Assembly (NCBI RefSeq): GCF_003269275.1
Contig: NZ_QLTS01000001.1
Location: 558,001 to 622,000 of the forward strand
Length of the DNA stretch: 64,000 bases
Direction of reading: 5' to 3'
Origin: Phascolarctobacterium faecium DSM 14760
Lineage (GTDB): Bacteria; Bacillota; Negativicutes; Acidaminococcales; Acidaminococcaceae
In this document: positions 1 through 7,152 of the stretch, in pieces
Numbering within the stretch: position 1 is the stretch's first letter
How the letters are laid out: every line of letters starts with the position of its first letter
Notes under the pieces: generated by a model
Databases searched by the model: none
What the model saw: only the letters and a program-made list of their open reading frames with translations
What the model was told of the DNA's origin: nothing
Made by a program: the position numbers and the translations under genes

Positions 1-36
1 CACATTTTTCAAACAAAGCCATCTATGTTATAAAAT

Positions 37-77
37 CACAAAGCGGCAACACAATAAATGTGTTGCCGCTTTTGCAG
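37..77 (-). terminator. Hairpin terminator after speE
   Basis: Perfect 11-bp inverted repeat (arms GCGGCAACACA / TGTGTTGCCGC) with a 5-nt loop at about 43-69, just beyond the speE stop. On the minus strand it is followed by a weak T-rich stretch; on the plus strand by CTTTTG, so it may work both ways. Confidence 0.75.
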
Positions 78-105
78 ACAAACCTGAATACCTTGTTACG
101 AATCA

Positions 106-966
106 TTAATCTTCTTTTTGAAGTTCTTCCTGTACATAATTAGGCAGAGCAAAAGCACCGAGATGTACCCCGGGATTATAATAACGATTTTGCAGCCCAA
201 ATTCAGACCAGCGTTTAAAGTCAGCATCTTTCACTGGATCAAGACCTTTCGAAGCAAACCCGAACAACCAGTGTCCAGAAGAATAGGTAGGCATATAAAA
301 TTGATAAACTGTTGCTATGGAAAATACCGAAGCAAGTTTTTTATGCGCCCGGCGCATTTCATACGCATATTCTTTATAGTAAGGTGATTCGTGCTGATTG
401 ATCAAGATACCCTTATCATTCAGCGCCCGGTAGCAATTGCGGTAAAACTCGGTCGTAAAAAGACCTTCGCCAGGTCCAAGCGGATCTGTAGAATCGACGA
501 GTATCAAATCATATGCACCCTCAGGCGCGTCTTGTACGAATTTTAACCCGTCGCCAAAAATCAGATTGATCCGCGGATCATTATCCAGCGCACAAGCAGT
601 CTGTGGAAAATATTTCTGGCACAGACGTACGACACGTTCATCGATTTCGACCATATCTACCTGCTCTACTGTTTTAAAGCGGCAGACCTCACGTGCAGTA
701 CCACCGTCACCGCCGCCAATGATCAAGACCTTTTTGATGTCCGGATTAACTGCCATCGGCACATTACTGATCATTTCATGATAAATAAATTCGTCCTTTT
801 CGGTAATCATAATCAGCCCGTCTAAAGTGAAAAATTTACCAAAGGTTTCCGAATCAAAAAAGTCTATTTTCTGAAAGGGAGTCTGCTCGCTATATAATTG
901 CTCTTTGACCAAAATCGAAAGTTTGGCGTCGGGAGCGTGAAATTCAGAAAACCATAAATCCAGCAT
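106..966 (-). CDS. speE: Spermidine synthase (polyamine aminopropyltransferase)
   Basis: Transfers the aminopropyl group of decarboxylated S-adenosylmethionine to putrescine, giving spermidine in the cytoplasm. The 286-residue length is normal. A short N-terminal beta domain is followed by a Rossmann methyltransferase-like fold with the glycine-rich GGGDGG loop at residues 84-89, the acidic VEID strand near 107-110, and the DSTDP segment at 158-162 that carries the catalytic aspartate; YHEM at 62-65 is also typical. An ATG start follows an AAGGAGGAG ribosome site. It lies 12 bases behind speD, which makes its co-substrate, so the two form one operon ending in the hairpin at 37-77. Confidence 0.95.
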   Translation of the reverse strand: MLDLWFSEFHAPDAKLSILVKEQLYSEQTPFQKIDFFDSETFGKFFTLDGLIMITEKDEFIYHEMISNVPMAVNPDIKKVLIIGGGDGGTAREVCRFKTVEQVDMVEIDERVVRLCQKYFPQTACALDNDPRINLIFGDGLKFVQDAPEGAYDLILVDSTDPLGPGEGLFTTEFYRNCYRALNDKGILINQHESPYYKEYAYEMRRAHKKLASVFSIATVYQFYMPTYSSGHWLFGFASKGLDPVKDADFKRWSEFGLQNRYYNPGVHLGAFALPNYVQEELQKED

Positions 967-978
967 ACTTACTCCTCC

Positions 979-1794
979 TTAAAGATTGATGCGGTCCATA
1001 TTTTTACCGTAGAAGATCTCGTCCATTTCATGACGCAGCTTGGCCTCAATCCGTTTTACTTCGCCTGGATGCAGCTGTTCTTTGCTAAGCCCGAACAGAT
1101 AGTTATCAAGGTCGAAATCTTTGAGCTTACACTTGGTATGGAAAATATTTTCCTGATACACGTTCACGTCTATCATCTGGTAATGTTCCTTTACCAGCTC
1201 AGGGATATAATCTTGAATTGAAGTGATATTGTGATCTATAAACAGTTTATGTCCTGTAATATCACGCGTAAAACCACGCACACGGTAATCGATAGTCATA
1301 ATGTCGGTATCGAAACTGTGGATCAGATAATTAAGCGCTTTCAGCGGTGAGATCTCACCGCAGGTAGATACGTCGATATCGGCCCGAAAGGTACTGATAC
1401 CACCGATAGGGTTATATTCGGGATAGGTATGCACCGTGATATGGCTTTTATCTAGATGGGCTAAAACTGTTTCCGGTAAAGGGCCCGGAGCGGAACTGTT
1501 ATCTTCAGCACCAACGCTGTGCAGACAGCCTTCGGCAATGAGGATAGTGACACTGGCGCCCTGCGGCTCATAATCCTGCTTGGCGATGTTCAGAATGTTT
1601 GCTCCGATAATGTTGGAAACATTTGTTAAAATTTCCGTAAGACGGTCGGCATTATACTGCTCGTCGATATACTGCAGGTAAGCCTCCCTGTCTGCTACCG
1701 TCTTAGTGTAGCAAATGTCGTACATATTAAAGCTCAGGCTTTTCGTCAGATTATTGAAACCATGTAGCTTTAATCTCTTTACCTCTTTCTCCAA
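979..1794 (-). CDS. speD: S-adenosylmethionine decarboxylase proenzyme
   Basis: Pyruvoyl-dependent decarboxylase that supplies the aminopropyl donor for SpeE. At 271 residues it is the long, Escherichia coli-like form, not the short Bacillus/Thermotoga form. The self-cleavage site is visible as LDKSH, with cleavage expected between Lys116 and Ser117, Ser117 becoming the pyruvoyl group. The STCG segment near 143-146 holds the conserved acid/base cysteine. No ATG or GTG is available before the conserved KLHGFNN motif, so the start is taken as TTG, with AAGGAG about 13 bases upstream, which is longer than usual and may limit translation. It is first in the speD-speE operon. Confidence 0.94.
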   Translation of the reverse strand: MEKEVKRLKLHGFNNLTKSLSFNMYDICYTKTVADREAYLQYIDEQYNADRLTEILTNVSNIIGANILNIAKQDYEPQGASVTILIAEGCLHSVGAEDNSSAPGPLPETVLAHLDKSHITVHTYPEYNPIGGISTFRADIDVSTCGEISPLKALNYLIHSFDTDIMTIDYRVRGFTRDITGHKLFIDHNITSIQDYIPELVKEHYQMIDVNVYQENIFHTKCKLKDFDLDNYLFGLSKEQLHPGEVKRIEAKLRHEMDEIFYGKNMDRINL

Positions 1795-1854
1795 TTCAAC
1801 AAATCAGCTCCTTGTCACCAAATTTATTGCAAGTTTGCAATATGGATTATATTT

Positions 1855-1883
1855 ATTATATAGGCAAACTCTGGCAAAAACAA
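1855..1883 (-). promoter_or_regulatory. Promoter of speD-speE
   Basis: Minus-strand -35 TTGTTT (1878-1883) and -10 TATAAT (1855-1860) separated by 17 bases, about 60 bases upstream of the speD start. Confidence 0.6.
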
Positions 1884-1922
1884 TAAAATAAAAAAATACT
1901 TCCTACGTTACGTAGGAAGTAT
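1884..1922 (-). terminator. Intrinsic terminator after yajQ
   Basis: Stem ATACTTCCTACG / CGTAGGAAGTAT with a 3-nt loop (1896-1922), followed on the minus strand by a run of seven T. It separates yajQ from the speD promoter. Confidence 0.9.
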
Positions 1923-1933
1923 CAAAATCCAGT

Positions 1934-2425
1934 TTAGCGCATATTGATGAATTGTAAATCTACGCCGAAGTCGCCTGCTTTCAGCATTTGGATAACAGCC
2001 TGCAGATCGTCTTTTTTAGCTCCGCTGACGCGTACCTGATCGTCCTGCATCTGAGCATTGACTTTCAATTTAGTCGCTTTGATCGCGGCTACGATCGCTT
2101 TGGCTTTTTCCTTCGGTATACCCTGCAGGATAGTAAGTGTCTGGCGAACTGTGCCTTTGGATGCCGGCTCTACCTTACCCAGCTCCAGGCAGCGCAGCGG
2201 GATATCGCGTTTAGCCATACGGGCACGCAGCATATCGATGATAGCGTTCAGCTTATATTCGTCTTCAGCTGCCAATTTGATACATTTTTCTTCTAATTCG
2301 ATGCTGGCATCACTGCCGCGGAAATCATAACGCTGGGCGATCTCCTTTTTCGTTTGATTGACCGCATTGTCCATTTCCTGCATATCGACCTGCGATACAA
2401 CGTCAAAAGAACTGTCTTTAGCCAT
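1934..2425 (-). CDS. yajQ: YajQ family nucleotide-binding protein
   Basis: Small cytoplasmic protein of 163 residues, the usual family length, built from two ferredoxin-like repeats. Members bind nucleotides and some have been reported to bind cyclic di-GMP; the function in this lineage is not established. Recognisable features are the start region with [11 protein letters not shown], the central KYDFRG-like stretch (here RYDFRG) and the C-terminal [15 protein letters not shown] start with GGAGTG upstream. It is a single-gene unit: a TATAAT-type promoter at its 5' side and a strong terminator at its 3' side. Confidence 0.9.
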   Translation of the reverse strand: MAKDSSFDVVSQVDMQEMDNAVNQTKKEIAQRYDFRGSDASIELEEKCIKLAAEDEYKLNAIIDMLRARMAKRDIPLRCLELGKVEPASKGTVRQTLTILQGIPKEKAKAIVAAIKATKLKVNAQMQDDQVRVSGAKKDDLQAVIQMLKAGDFGVDLQFINMR

Positions 2426-2445
2426 GATGTCACTCCATTCATTGA

Positions 2446-2490
2446 TTTGTTAATAATAACATTATATCAAAAAATCGGGAGCTTGTCATT
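2446..2490 (-). promoter_or_regulatory. Promoter of yajQ
   Basis: Minus-strand TATAAT in a TTTGATATAATG context near 2461-2466 with ATGACA 17 bases upstream, which overlaps the 3' end of the upstream phosphoesterase gene. Confidence 0.5.
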
Positions 2491-3727
2491 TCGTCAGCGT
2501 CACCGTATCGATCAGCTTACCGTCCTGCTTCAGGCTGGTCACTGTCAGCTTACCGTCATTAACAGTCAGCTTCATATAATTAGGCTGGTCAAGCACGCCG
2601 TCAAAAGCGACCTCCTGCGGCTTGGAACGCGAACCGGCCCAGGTTTTATCACCACTGCGGCCCGAAGAAATATAGATCGTTCCCTGTGATGCCACATTAC
2701 CGTTTTTAAACGGAGCAGAACGGCCGTAGGTATGATTATGAGCAGAAAAAACTACATCGACATTGCCACGGTCAATAACTGGTAAAAGTGCCGCACCCAA
2801 TTCATTGGGTCTGCCGTCCTGATAGCGGAACAGATTACGGTGCACCAACACGATTTTCCATTTCTTATCACTGGCGGCCAGATCGCGCTCCAGCCAGCTC
2901 ACCTGACTTGCGATCAGTTCAGGCTGCCACTCGTTTAATTCCTCCTGCTGCGTATCGATTACAGAAAAATGTACATCGCCGTAATCATAGCTGTAAGCCT
3001 GCTTCTGCAAACCCTCCGGCCCATTCAGGGGCAGATCGAACAAATTAAGATATAAATCGCCGCGGTAAGGTTTCCATTGCAGCGAATAATTTTCATGGTT
3101 GCCACTGATAGGAGCAACCGGAATCTGCGGCAACAGCCCGGACACTCCACGGAACCAACTGCGCCACTGGCTGTATTGCTCGCCGTTATCTACAAGATCG
3201 CCCATATTGATGAAAAAGGCGGCTTCCGGATCGTGACTGTAAGCATAAACGGCAGTCTTACGCCAGACATTATAATCAAGGCTTTGCGAATCGCCGAAGA
3301 TCAAAGCCGTAAAAGCGCCTCCGGTATCTGTTTTCAACGTTTGCCAGGCAGAAAATTCTTTGCCGCCGCCAGCCCTGTATTCATAAACAGTTCCCGGCTC
3401 CAAAGCTGTCAGCGTCACACTTTGCTGATAAACCGTCCCTGAATCTGTTGCAAATTCTTTGCCCTGCGCCCGCACCCTGTGAAGCTCATTTTCGCCCTGC
3501 AGCTTATATTCCACCCAGGCATCGCTTTCCGGCGCATGCGTCTGCCACATAATAGTCCGCGAGGTTTTACTGTCGGCAGTAATCACCTGCCGCAGCTGCT
3601 GCGGCTCGTAACGCGCAGGCTGTTCGGCGCCGCAATATTGACGTTCATAAAAAAAGATACCGATCCCGACCACGGCAAGCATCAATGCCAGCAGGCCAGT
3701 TTTTGAAAAAGCTTTACTCCATCTCAT
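2486..3727 (-). CDS. Membrane-anchored metallophosphoesterase, purple acid phosphatase-like
   Basis: Predicted extracytoplasmic phosphoesterase of 413 residues. Residues 11-27 form one hydrophobic segment after a basic N terminus, so it is a signal anchor or uncleaved signal. Residues about 45-135 look like the fibronectin-III-type N-terminal domain of purple acid phosphatases, and 140-370 carry the calcineurin-like metal motifs in order: GDS (about 145), GDLVDNG (176-182), GNHE (209-212), VLVHRN (about 295) and SAHNHTYGR (about 330). The substrate is unknown. Its own promoter lies near 3886-3916. ATG start after a GGGGA-type ribosome site. Confidence 0.85.
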   Translation of the reverse strand: MRWSKAFSKTGLLALMLAVVGIGIFFYERQYCGAEQPARYEPQQLRQVITADSKTSRTIMWQTHAPESDAWVEYKLQGENELHRVRAQGKEFATDSGTVYQQSVTLTALEPGTVYEYRAGGGKEFSAWQTLKTDTGGAFTALIFGDSQSLDYNVWRKTAVYAYSHDPEAAFFINMGDLVDNGEQYSQWRSWFRGVSGLLPQIPVAPISGNHENYSLQWKPYRGDLYLNLFDLPLNGPEGLQKQAYSYDYGDVHFSVIDTQQEELNEWQPELIASQVSWLERDLAASDKKWKIVLVHRNLFRYQDGRPNELGAALLPVIDRGNVDVVFSAHNHTYGRSAPFKNGNVASQGTIYISSGRSGDKTWAGSRSKPQEVAFDGVLDQPNYMKLTVNDGKLTVTSLKQDGKLIDTVTLTK

Positions 3728-3885
3728 TTTTTCCCCTCTCTCCCGCTACCATACTGTTTTATGCCAAGCTATACCGCTCCCAAAAGACCGTAATTACCTG
3801 CCGCATAAAAAGCAGTTCCGTAAAAAATGTTGATATCATTGCGGAAAAGGACGACAACAGCGCCCTCTTCTTTTTCCTTGTTTAA

Positions 3886-3916
3886 ATTATATAGGTCTGG
3901 TCTGCGCTCCAGTCAA
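3886..3916 (-). promoter_or_regulatory. Promoter of the phosphoesterase gene
   Basis: Minus-strand TTGACT (3911-3916) with TATATA/TATAAT at 3886-3893, spacer 17-19 bases depending on which -10 hexamer is used; about 160 bases upstream of the start codon. Nothing else is seen in the 3728-3885 leader. Confidence 0.5.
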
Positions 3917-3933
3917 GAAAACATTTTGTGAAA

Positions 3934-3971
3934 AATAATAGGACCCGCCGATAATATTTTCCGGCGGATCC
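3934..3971 (-). terminator. Terminator after the glutamine synthetase gene
   Basis: Stem GGATCCGCCG / CGGCGGGTCC (one G-U pair) spanning 3941-3971, followed on the minus strand by TATTATTTTTC. Confidence 0.75.
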
Positions 3972-3988
3972 AAAACGTATATGCTTTA

Positions 3989-5914
3989 TCAGTCGATGAT
4001 ATTTTGCTTGTAATCGTGATAACAGCTTCTCAGCTTCTCCATTGTTTTTACCATTTCCAGCTTTAACTTGGAGGCGGCATCAAAATCGCCGCGGCTAAAA
4101 GCATCGCGGATCATAGTAAAGATACACGGAGCCTCGACAGAATCTTTAGCCAACATAACACGCAGCGCTGCGATCTTCTCCCACAGCTCATCGTCACATT
4201 TATTATAGAAGCCAGTGTCATGCAGACATTTCATTGCCACGATCTCAGCATGGAATTCGGGGATGATCCTGTTTAAGAGCTCGGTCTGCCAGCGAACCAA
4301 GGCACCTTTGGCAAAAGAATCGATAAATTCTGCGCGCAGGATATTGCCGCTGGTAAGAGCAGCTTTCTTTTCAGGATATTTATTAAAGCCGCACATATTT
4401 TCCCACACAGTTGCAGGCGGTTTACCAAACAGACGGCTGCGTTCTTCCTCGCTGAAGTCTTCAAAAACATCATCTTCGCTGCGGTATTCGCGGTCTTTTT
4501 CCAGATAGAAGCCTTCAACGCCGGCCTTTTTGGACAATTCGGCTTCCAGTTCCTTCAATTTTTTGCCTGATTCCACACAAGCCTTGATTCCATCCCACAT
4601 TGCCAGATAGAAAGCAGCGATAGCAATATAGGTATTAGTATAAGGATTAGGCGAACGCATTTCTATACGGGTCGCCATCGGACTGTCGATATCGCGGATC
4701 AAACCTGCCAGAATCGTACGGTTACGGGAAGGGACCTGCGGACTGATACCCAAAGAGGTAACGATACAGACAGGGGCCTCAAAACCTGGCTTCAAGCGGT
4801 TCAATGAATCGATCGTAGCTGAAATAAAAGGATTGATGACCTCATAGTTCTTCAAAAGGCCCATCATTGAACCGTAACCGATAGCAGACAGAAAATCCGC
4901 TTTCATATCGCCGGGCGCAAACAGATTGACCATTTTACCATTTTTGAGTTTTGCGGCAATACCGACATGGGTATGTTCTCCGCTTCCTGCAACGCCGGGG
5001 ATCGGTTTAGCCTGGAAGGAAACTTCCAGACCGTTCATCCGAAAAACCTCTTTAACGATAATGCGGGCCAGCAGTTCGTTATCAGCAGTTTGCAGCCCGA
5101 CGTTAAATTTCCAGTCTACTTCCAGCTGTTCCATAACATGCGTCATATGACCTGCGCCGTCGATCTGTCCACGTACGCCGCCGCATTCTTTATGGCCCAT
5201 TTCCGGTTCCAGACCATAAGCTTCCATCATTTCTATAGTCTGTTCTAAAGCGGTACGCACGTTACCGCGGGTACGCTGCCAGTATTGCTCCTGCATCATC
5301 TGCGAAGAAGAAAGGGCTTCGATCGGTGCGTCTTCACGCGGAGATTTGACCCAGAATTCCAGCTCGGTAGCACAGGTAAAGACCAGTTTTTCGATCTGAG
5401 ACAGGTCAACATGCTCAAGACCTGCGATCTGCGGATGTTTTTTAAACATTTCCAGCATTTGTGCTTCCACATAATCCAGACTGTTTTGCAGGATCGAACG
5501 GGAATCAACAAAGATTTCGTTGTGGATCAGGAAACAGGGTATGCGCAGGGTTCCGACCATTTTACCTGTCTGAGCATCAAAATGCTCGTAATTATAATCA
5601 ATATACCAGTTGACACTTTTGTCGACCTTCATATCGACGCGGGCGTTATTTAAAGTAGCAATGCCCGGCAAAACAACGGAAGAACCATCAGTCTGAGCAG
5701 CCATACCTTCCAGGAAGCTGTTGATATCTTCGATAAATAAATTGATGGGCACTTTTTCGTCGGTATCGTTACCGGCAAAGTCCACACCCATAAAAGAAAC
5801 AAATTTGATTTCCGGGTGCATTTCCAGCAAAGCCTTCAGTTCCTCCGGGGTTTGCTGTTCAGGGTTAATGTAATACAACATTTCTTTGTTCATCATAGCA
5901 ATCACTTGCGGCAC
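3989..5914 (-). CDS. Glutamine synthetase family protein, long form
   Basis: Ligates ammonia to glutamate with ATP, if it is a true glutamine synthetase. The N-terminal third has the beta-grasp-like SFMGVDFAGND segment; the catalytic part has GSGEHTHVG (about residues 310-320 of the chosen protein), which matches the GSGxHxH motif that binds ATP and metal, and the arginine-rich PSRNRTILAG and MRSPNPYTNTY strands near the C-terminal side. At 641 residues it exceeds classical type I (about 450-470) and is shorter than type III (about 700-730); its C-terminal helical tail after residue 440 resembles type III. The open frame extends to a TTG at 5935, but that overlaps the AAAGGAG ribosome site; GTG at 5914, nine bases after it, is the better start. 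Exact subtype is uncertain. Confidence 0.85.
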   Translation of the reverse strand: MPQVIAMMNKEMLYYINPEQQTPEELKALLEMHPEIKFVSFMGVDFAGNDTDEKVPINLFIEDINSFLEGMAAQTDGSSVVLPGIATLNNARVDMKVDKSVNWYIDYNYEHFDAQTGKMVGTLRIPCFLIHNEIFVDSRSILQNSLDYVEAQMLEMFKKHPQIAGLEHVDLSQIEKLVFTCATELEFWVKSPREDAPIEALSSSQMMQEQYWQRTRGNVRTALEQTIEMMEAYGLEPEMGHKECGGVRGQIDGAGHMTHVMEQLEVDWKFNVGLQTADNELLARIIVKEVFRMNGLEVSFQAKPIPGVAGSGEHTHVGIAAKLKNGKMVNLFAPGDMKADFLSAIGYGSMMGLLKNYEVINPFISATIDSLNRLKPGFEAPVCIVTSLGISPQVPSRNRTILAGLIRDIDSPMATRIEMRSPNPYTNTYIAIAAFYLAMWDGIKACVESGKKLKELEAELSKKAGVEGFYLEKDREYRSEDDVFEDFSEEERSRLFGKPPATVWENMCGFNKYPEKKAALTSGNILRAEFIDSFAKGALVRWQTELLNRIIPEFHAEIVAMKCLHDTGFYNKCDDELWEKIAALRVMLAKDSVEAPCIFTMIRDAFSRGDFDAASKLKLEMVKTMEKLRSCYHDYKQNIID

Positions 5915-5951
5915 TGTGCCGCGCTCCTTTCCCAATGCTGAAGCTGAAATA

Positions 5952-6001
5952 CAAATATAAAAAGGACCTTCCTATTTTTAAGCAATAAAATAGAAAGATC
6001 C
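5952..6001 (-). promoter_or_regulatory. Leader terminator/attenuator upstream of glutamine synthetase
   Basis: On the minus strand a 15-bp hairpin (arms 5987-6001 and 5964-5978, two G-U wobble pairs, 8-nt loop) is followed immediately by TTTTTATATTTG. It lies between a promoter (6021-6050) and the synthetase start, beginning about 13 bases after the expected transcription start. A terminator in that position would have to be bypassed for the gene to be expressed, so it is a candidate attenuator. Confidence 0.65.
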
Positions 6002-6020
6002 CCATTGATCTATCGCCATC

Positions 6021-6050
6021 ATTATAACAAACAACAGTCAGGCTTGTCCA
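6021..6050 (-). promoter_or_regulatory. Promoter of glutamine synthetase
   Basis: Minus-strand -35 TGGACA (6045-6050) and -10 TATAAT (6021-6026), spacer 18 bases. Confidence 0.65.
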
Positions 6051-6074
6051 GTGTTTAAAACAAACTTTAAACAC
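6051..6074. promoter_or_regulatory. Palindrome adjoining the glutamine synthetase promoter
   Basis: Perfect 9-bp inverted repeat GTGTTTAAA / TTTAAACAC with a 6-base spacer, touching the -35 hexamer on its upstream side. No T-run follows it on the minus strand, so it looks more like an operator than a terminator for holA. Confidence 0.55.
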
Positions 6075-6097
6075 TTTTTTTAACCAAACACCAAATA

Positions 6098-7132
6098 TCA
6101 CTTGCTCAAAAGCCGGATCAATATTTCTTCCAGCTTTTCAAACTGCCGGCCGCCATAGCGGATTTCGATATTGAGCTGTGATAGTTCCAAAAGTGCCCGT
6201 TCCAGTTCACCCAAGCCAAAGCGGCGGCTCTGCTCCGCCATTTTTTTTACAGCAAAAGGCGCGGCTTTTAACTCTGAAGCGATCTCGGCCTGCGAGGCCC
6301 TTCCTTCCAGAAGTTCTTTGACACGTCCAAGACGTCGCAATTGGAACGAAACCAGGCCGCATAGCGCCAGCACAGTATTACCGTGCTTACGTTCTTCACC
6401 CAAAAGCTCCAAAGTCTGCCCCAGCTTCTTTTCGGCAATGGCGTTCAGCAGCGCAAAGCGCGAAACTTCAGGCAACGCAGCGAAAGTCTGCTCGATATCA
6501 TCTTTGGTCCAAATCTTACGTTCACCGGCGTAAACCGATAGTTTTTCGATTTCCTGTTCCAGCAGCAGCAGCGGCGCATTGTCAGTTACCGACAGATATT
6601 CCATGATCGTTTGTGACGCTTCATAATCAAAACGGCAGCCGCGCAGCGCAGCCTGTTCGTCCAGCCAGGGCTTCAGCTGATAGGATTTGAGAGACTTGCA
6701 TTCCACCATCGCAGCAGTTTTAAGCAGGCTTTTATAAAGTTTACCGCGTTTATCGATTTTTTCGCCTAACAGCAGTACCTGACAATGTTCAGGTACATCA
6801 GCCAGCAGTTCTGCCAGCTCTTCCTGCTGCTGTTTGCGTTTTTCGCCGCCATCCTTACCTCCCCACAGCTTTTCATCTTTAATGATAACCAGACTGCGTC
6901 CTGAGAAAAAAGGGTAGGTATTGACAGCAGCAGATATTTCCTTTATATCCGTATCACGCTCAAAAACAGTTATTTCCCTGTCTTCCGGCGCGGCGTCGCC
7001 AAAAACAGCCCGCGGTAAAGCGGCGGCTATTTTATCTTTATAATAGCCTTCTTCGCCGAACACTGCGATTACACCAGCTACCTGTGTACCGGCACTTAAT
7101 TGCTGCATAATTTTTTCTGCCGTGATTTCCAT
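6098..7132 (-). CDS. holA: DNA polymerase III subunit delta
   Basis: Clamp-loader subunit that opens the beta sliding clamp. At 344 residues it has the normal length. The sequence shows the family pattern: an N-terminal AAA+-like domain without a functional Walker A motif, the segment TYPFFSGRSLVIIKDE near 72-87, and the helical C-terminal collar domain ending EKLEEILIRLLSK. ATG start. It lies 20 bases behind comEC, an association (comEA-comEC-holA) common in Firmicutes, so it is probably transcribed with the DNA-uptake genes. Confidence 0.93.
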   Translation of the reverse strand: MEITAEKIMQQLSAGTQVAGVIAVFGEEGYYKDKIAAALPRAVFGDAAPEDREITVFERDTDIKEISAAVNTYPFFSGRSLVIIKDEKLWGGKDGGEKRKQQQEELAELLADVPEHCQVLLLGEKIDKRGKLYKSLLKTAAMVECKSLKSYQLKPWLDEQAALRGCRFDYEASQTIMEYLSVTDNAPLLLLEQEIEKLSVYAGERKIWTKDDIEQTFAALPEVSRFALLNAIAEKKLGQTLELLGEERKHGNTVLALCGLVSFQLRRLGRVKELLEGRASQAEIASELKAAPFAVKKMAEQSRRFGLGELERALLELSQLNIEIRYGGRQFEKLEEILIRLLSK

Positions 7133-7152
7133 GTTTGTACTCCTTCAAGCCA

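Noticed and set aside
5915-5935. TTG at 5935 as start of glutamine synthetase
   Set aside because: The codons after it contain the AAAGGAG ribosome site itself; GTG at 5914 has correct spacing.
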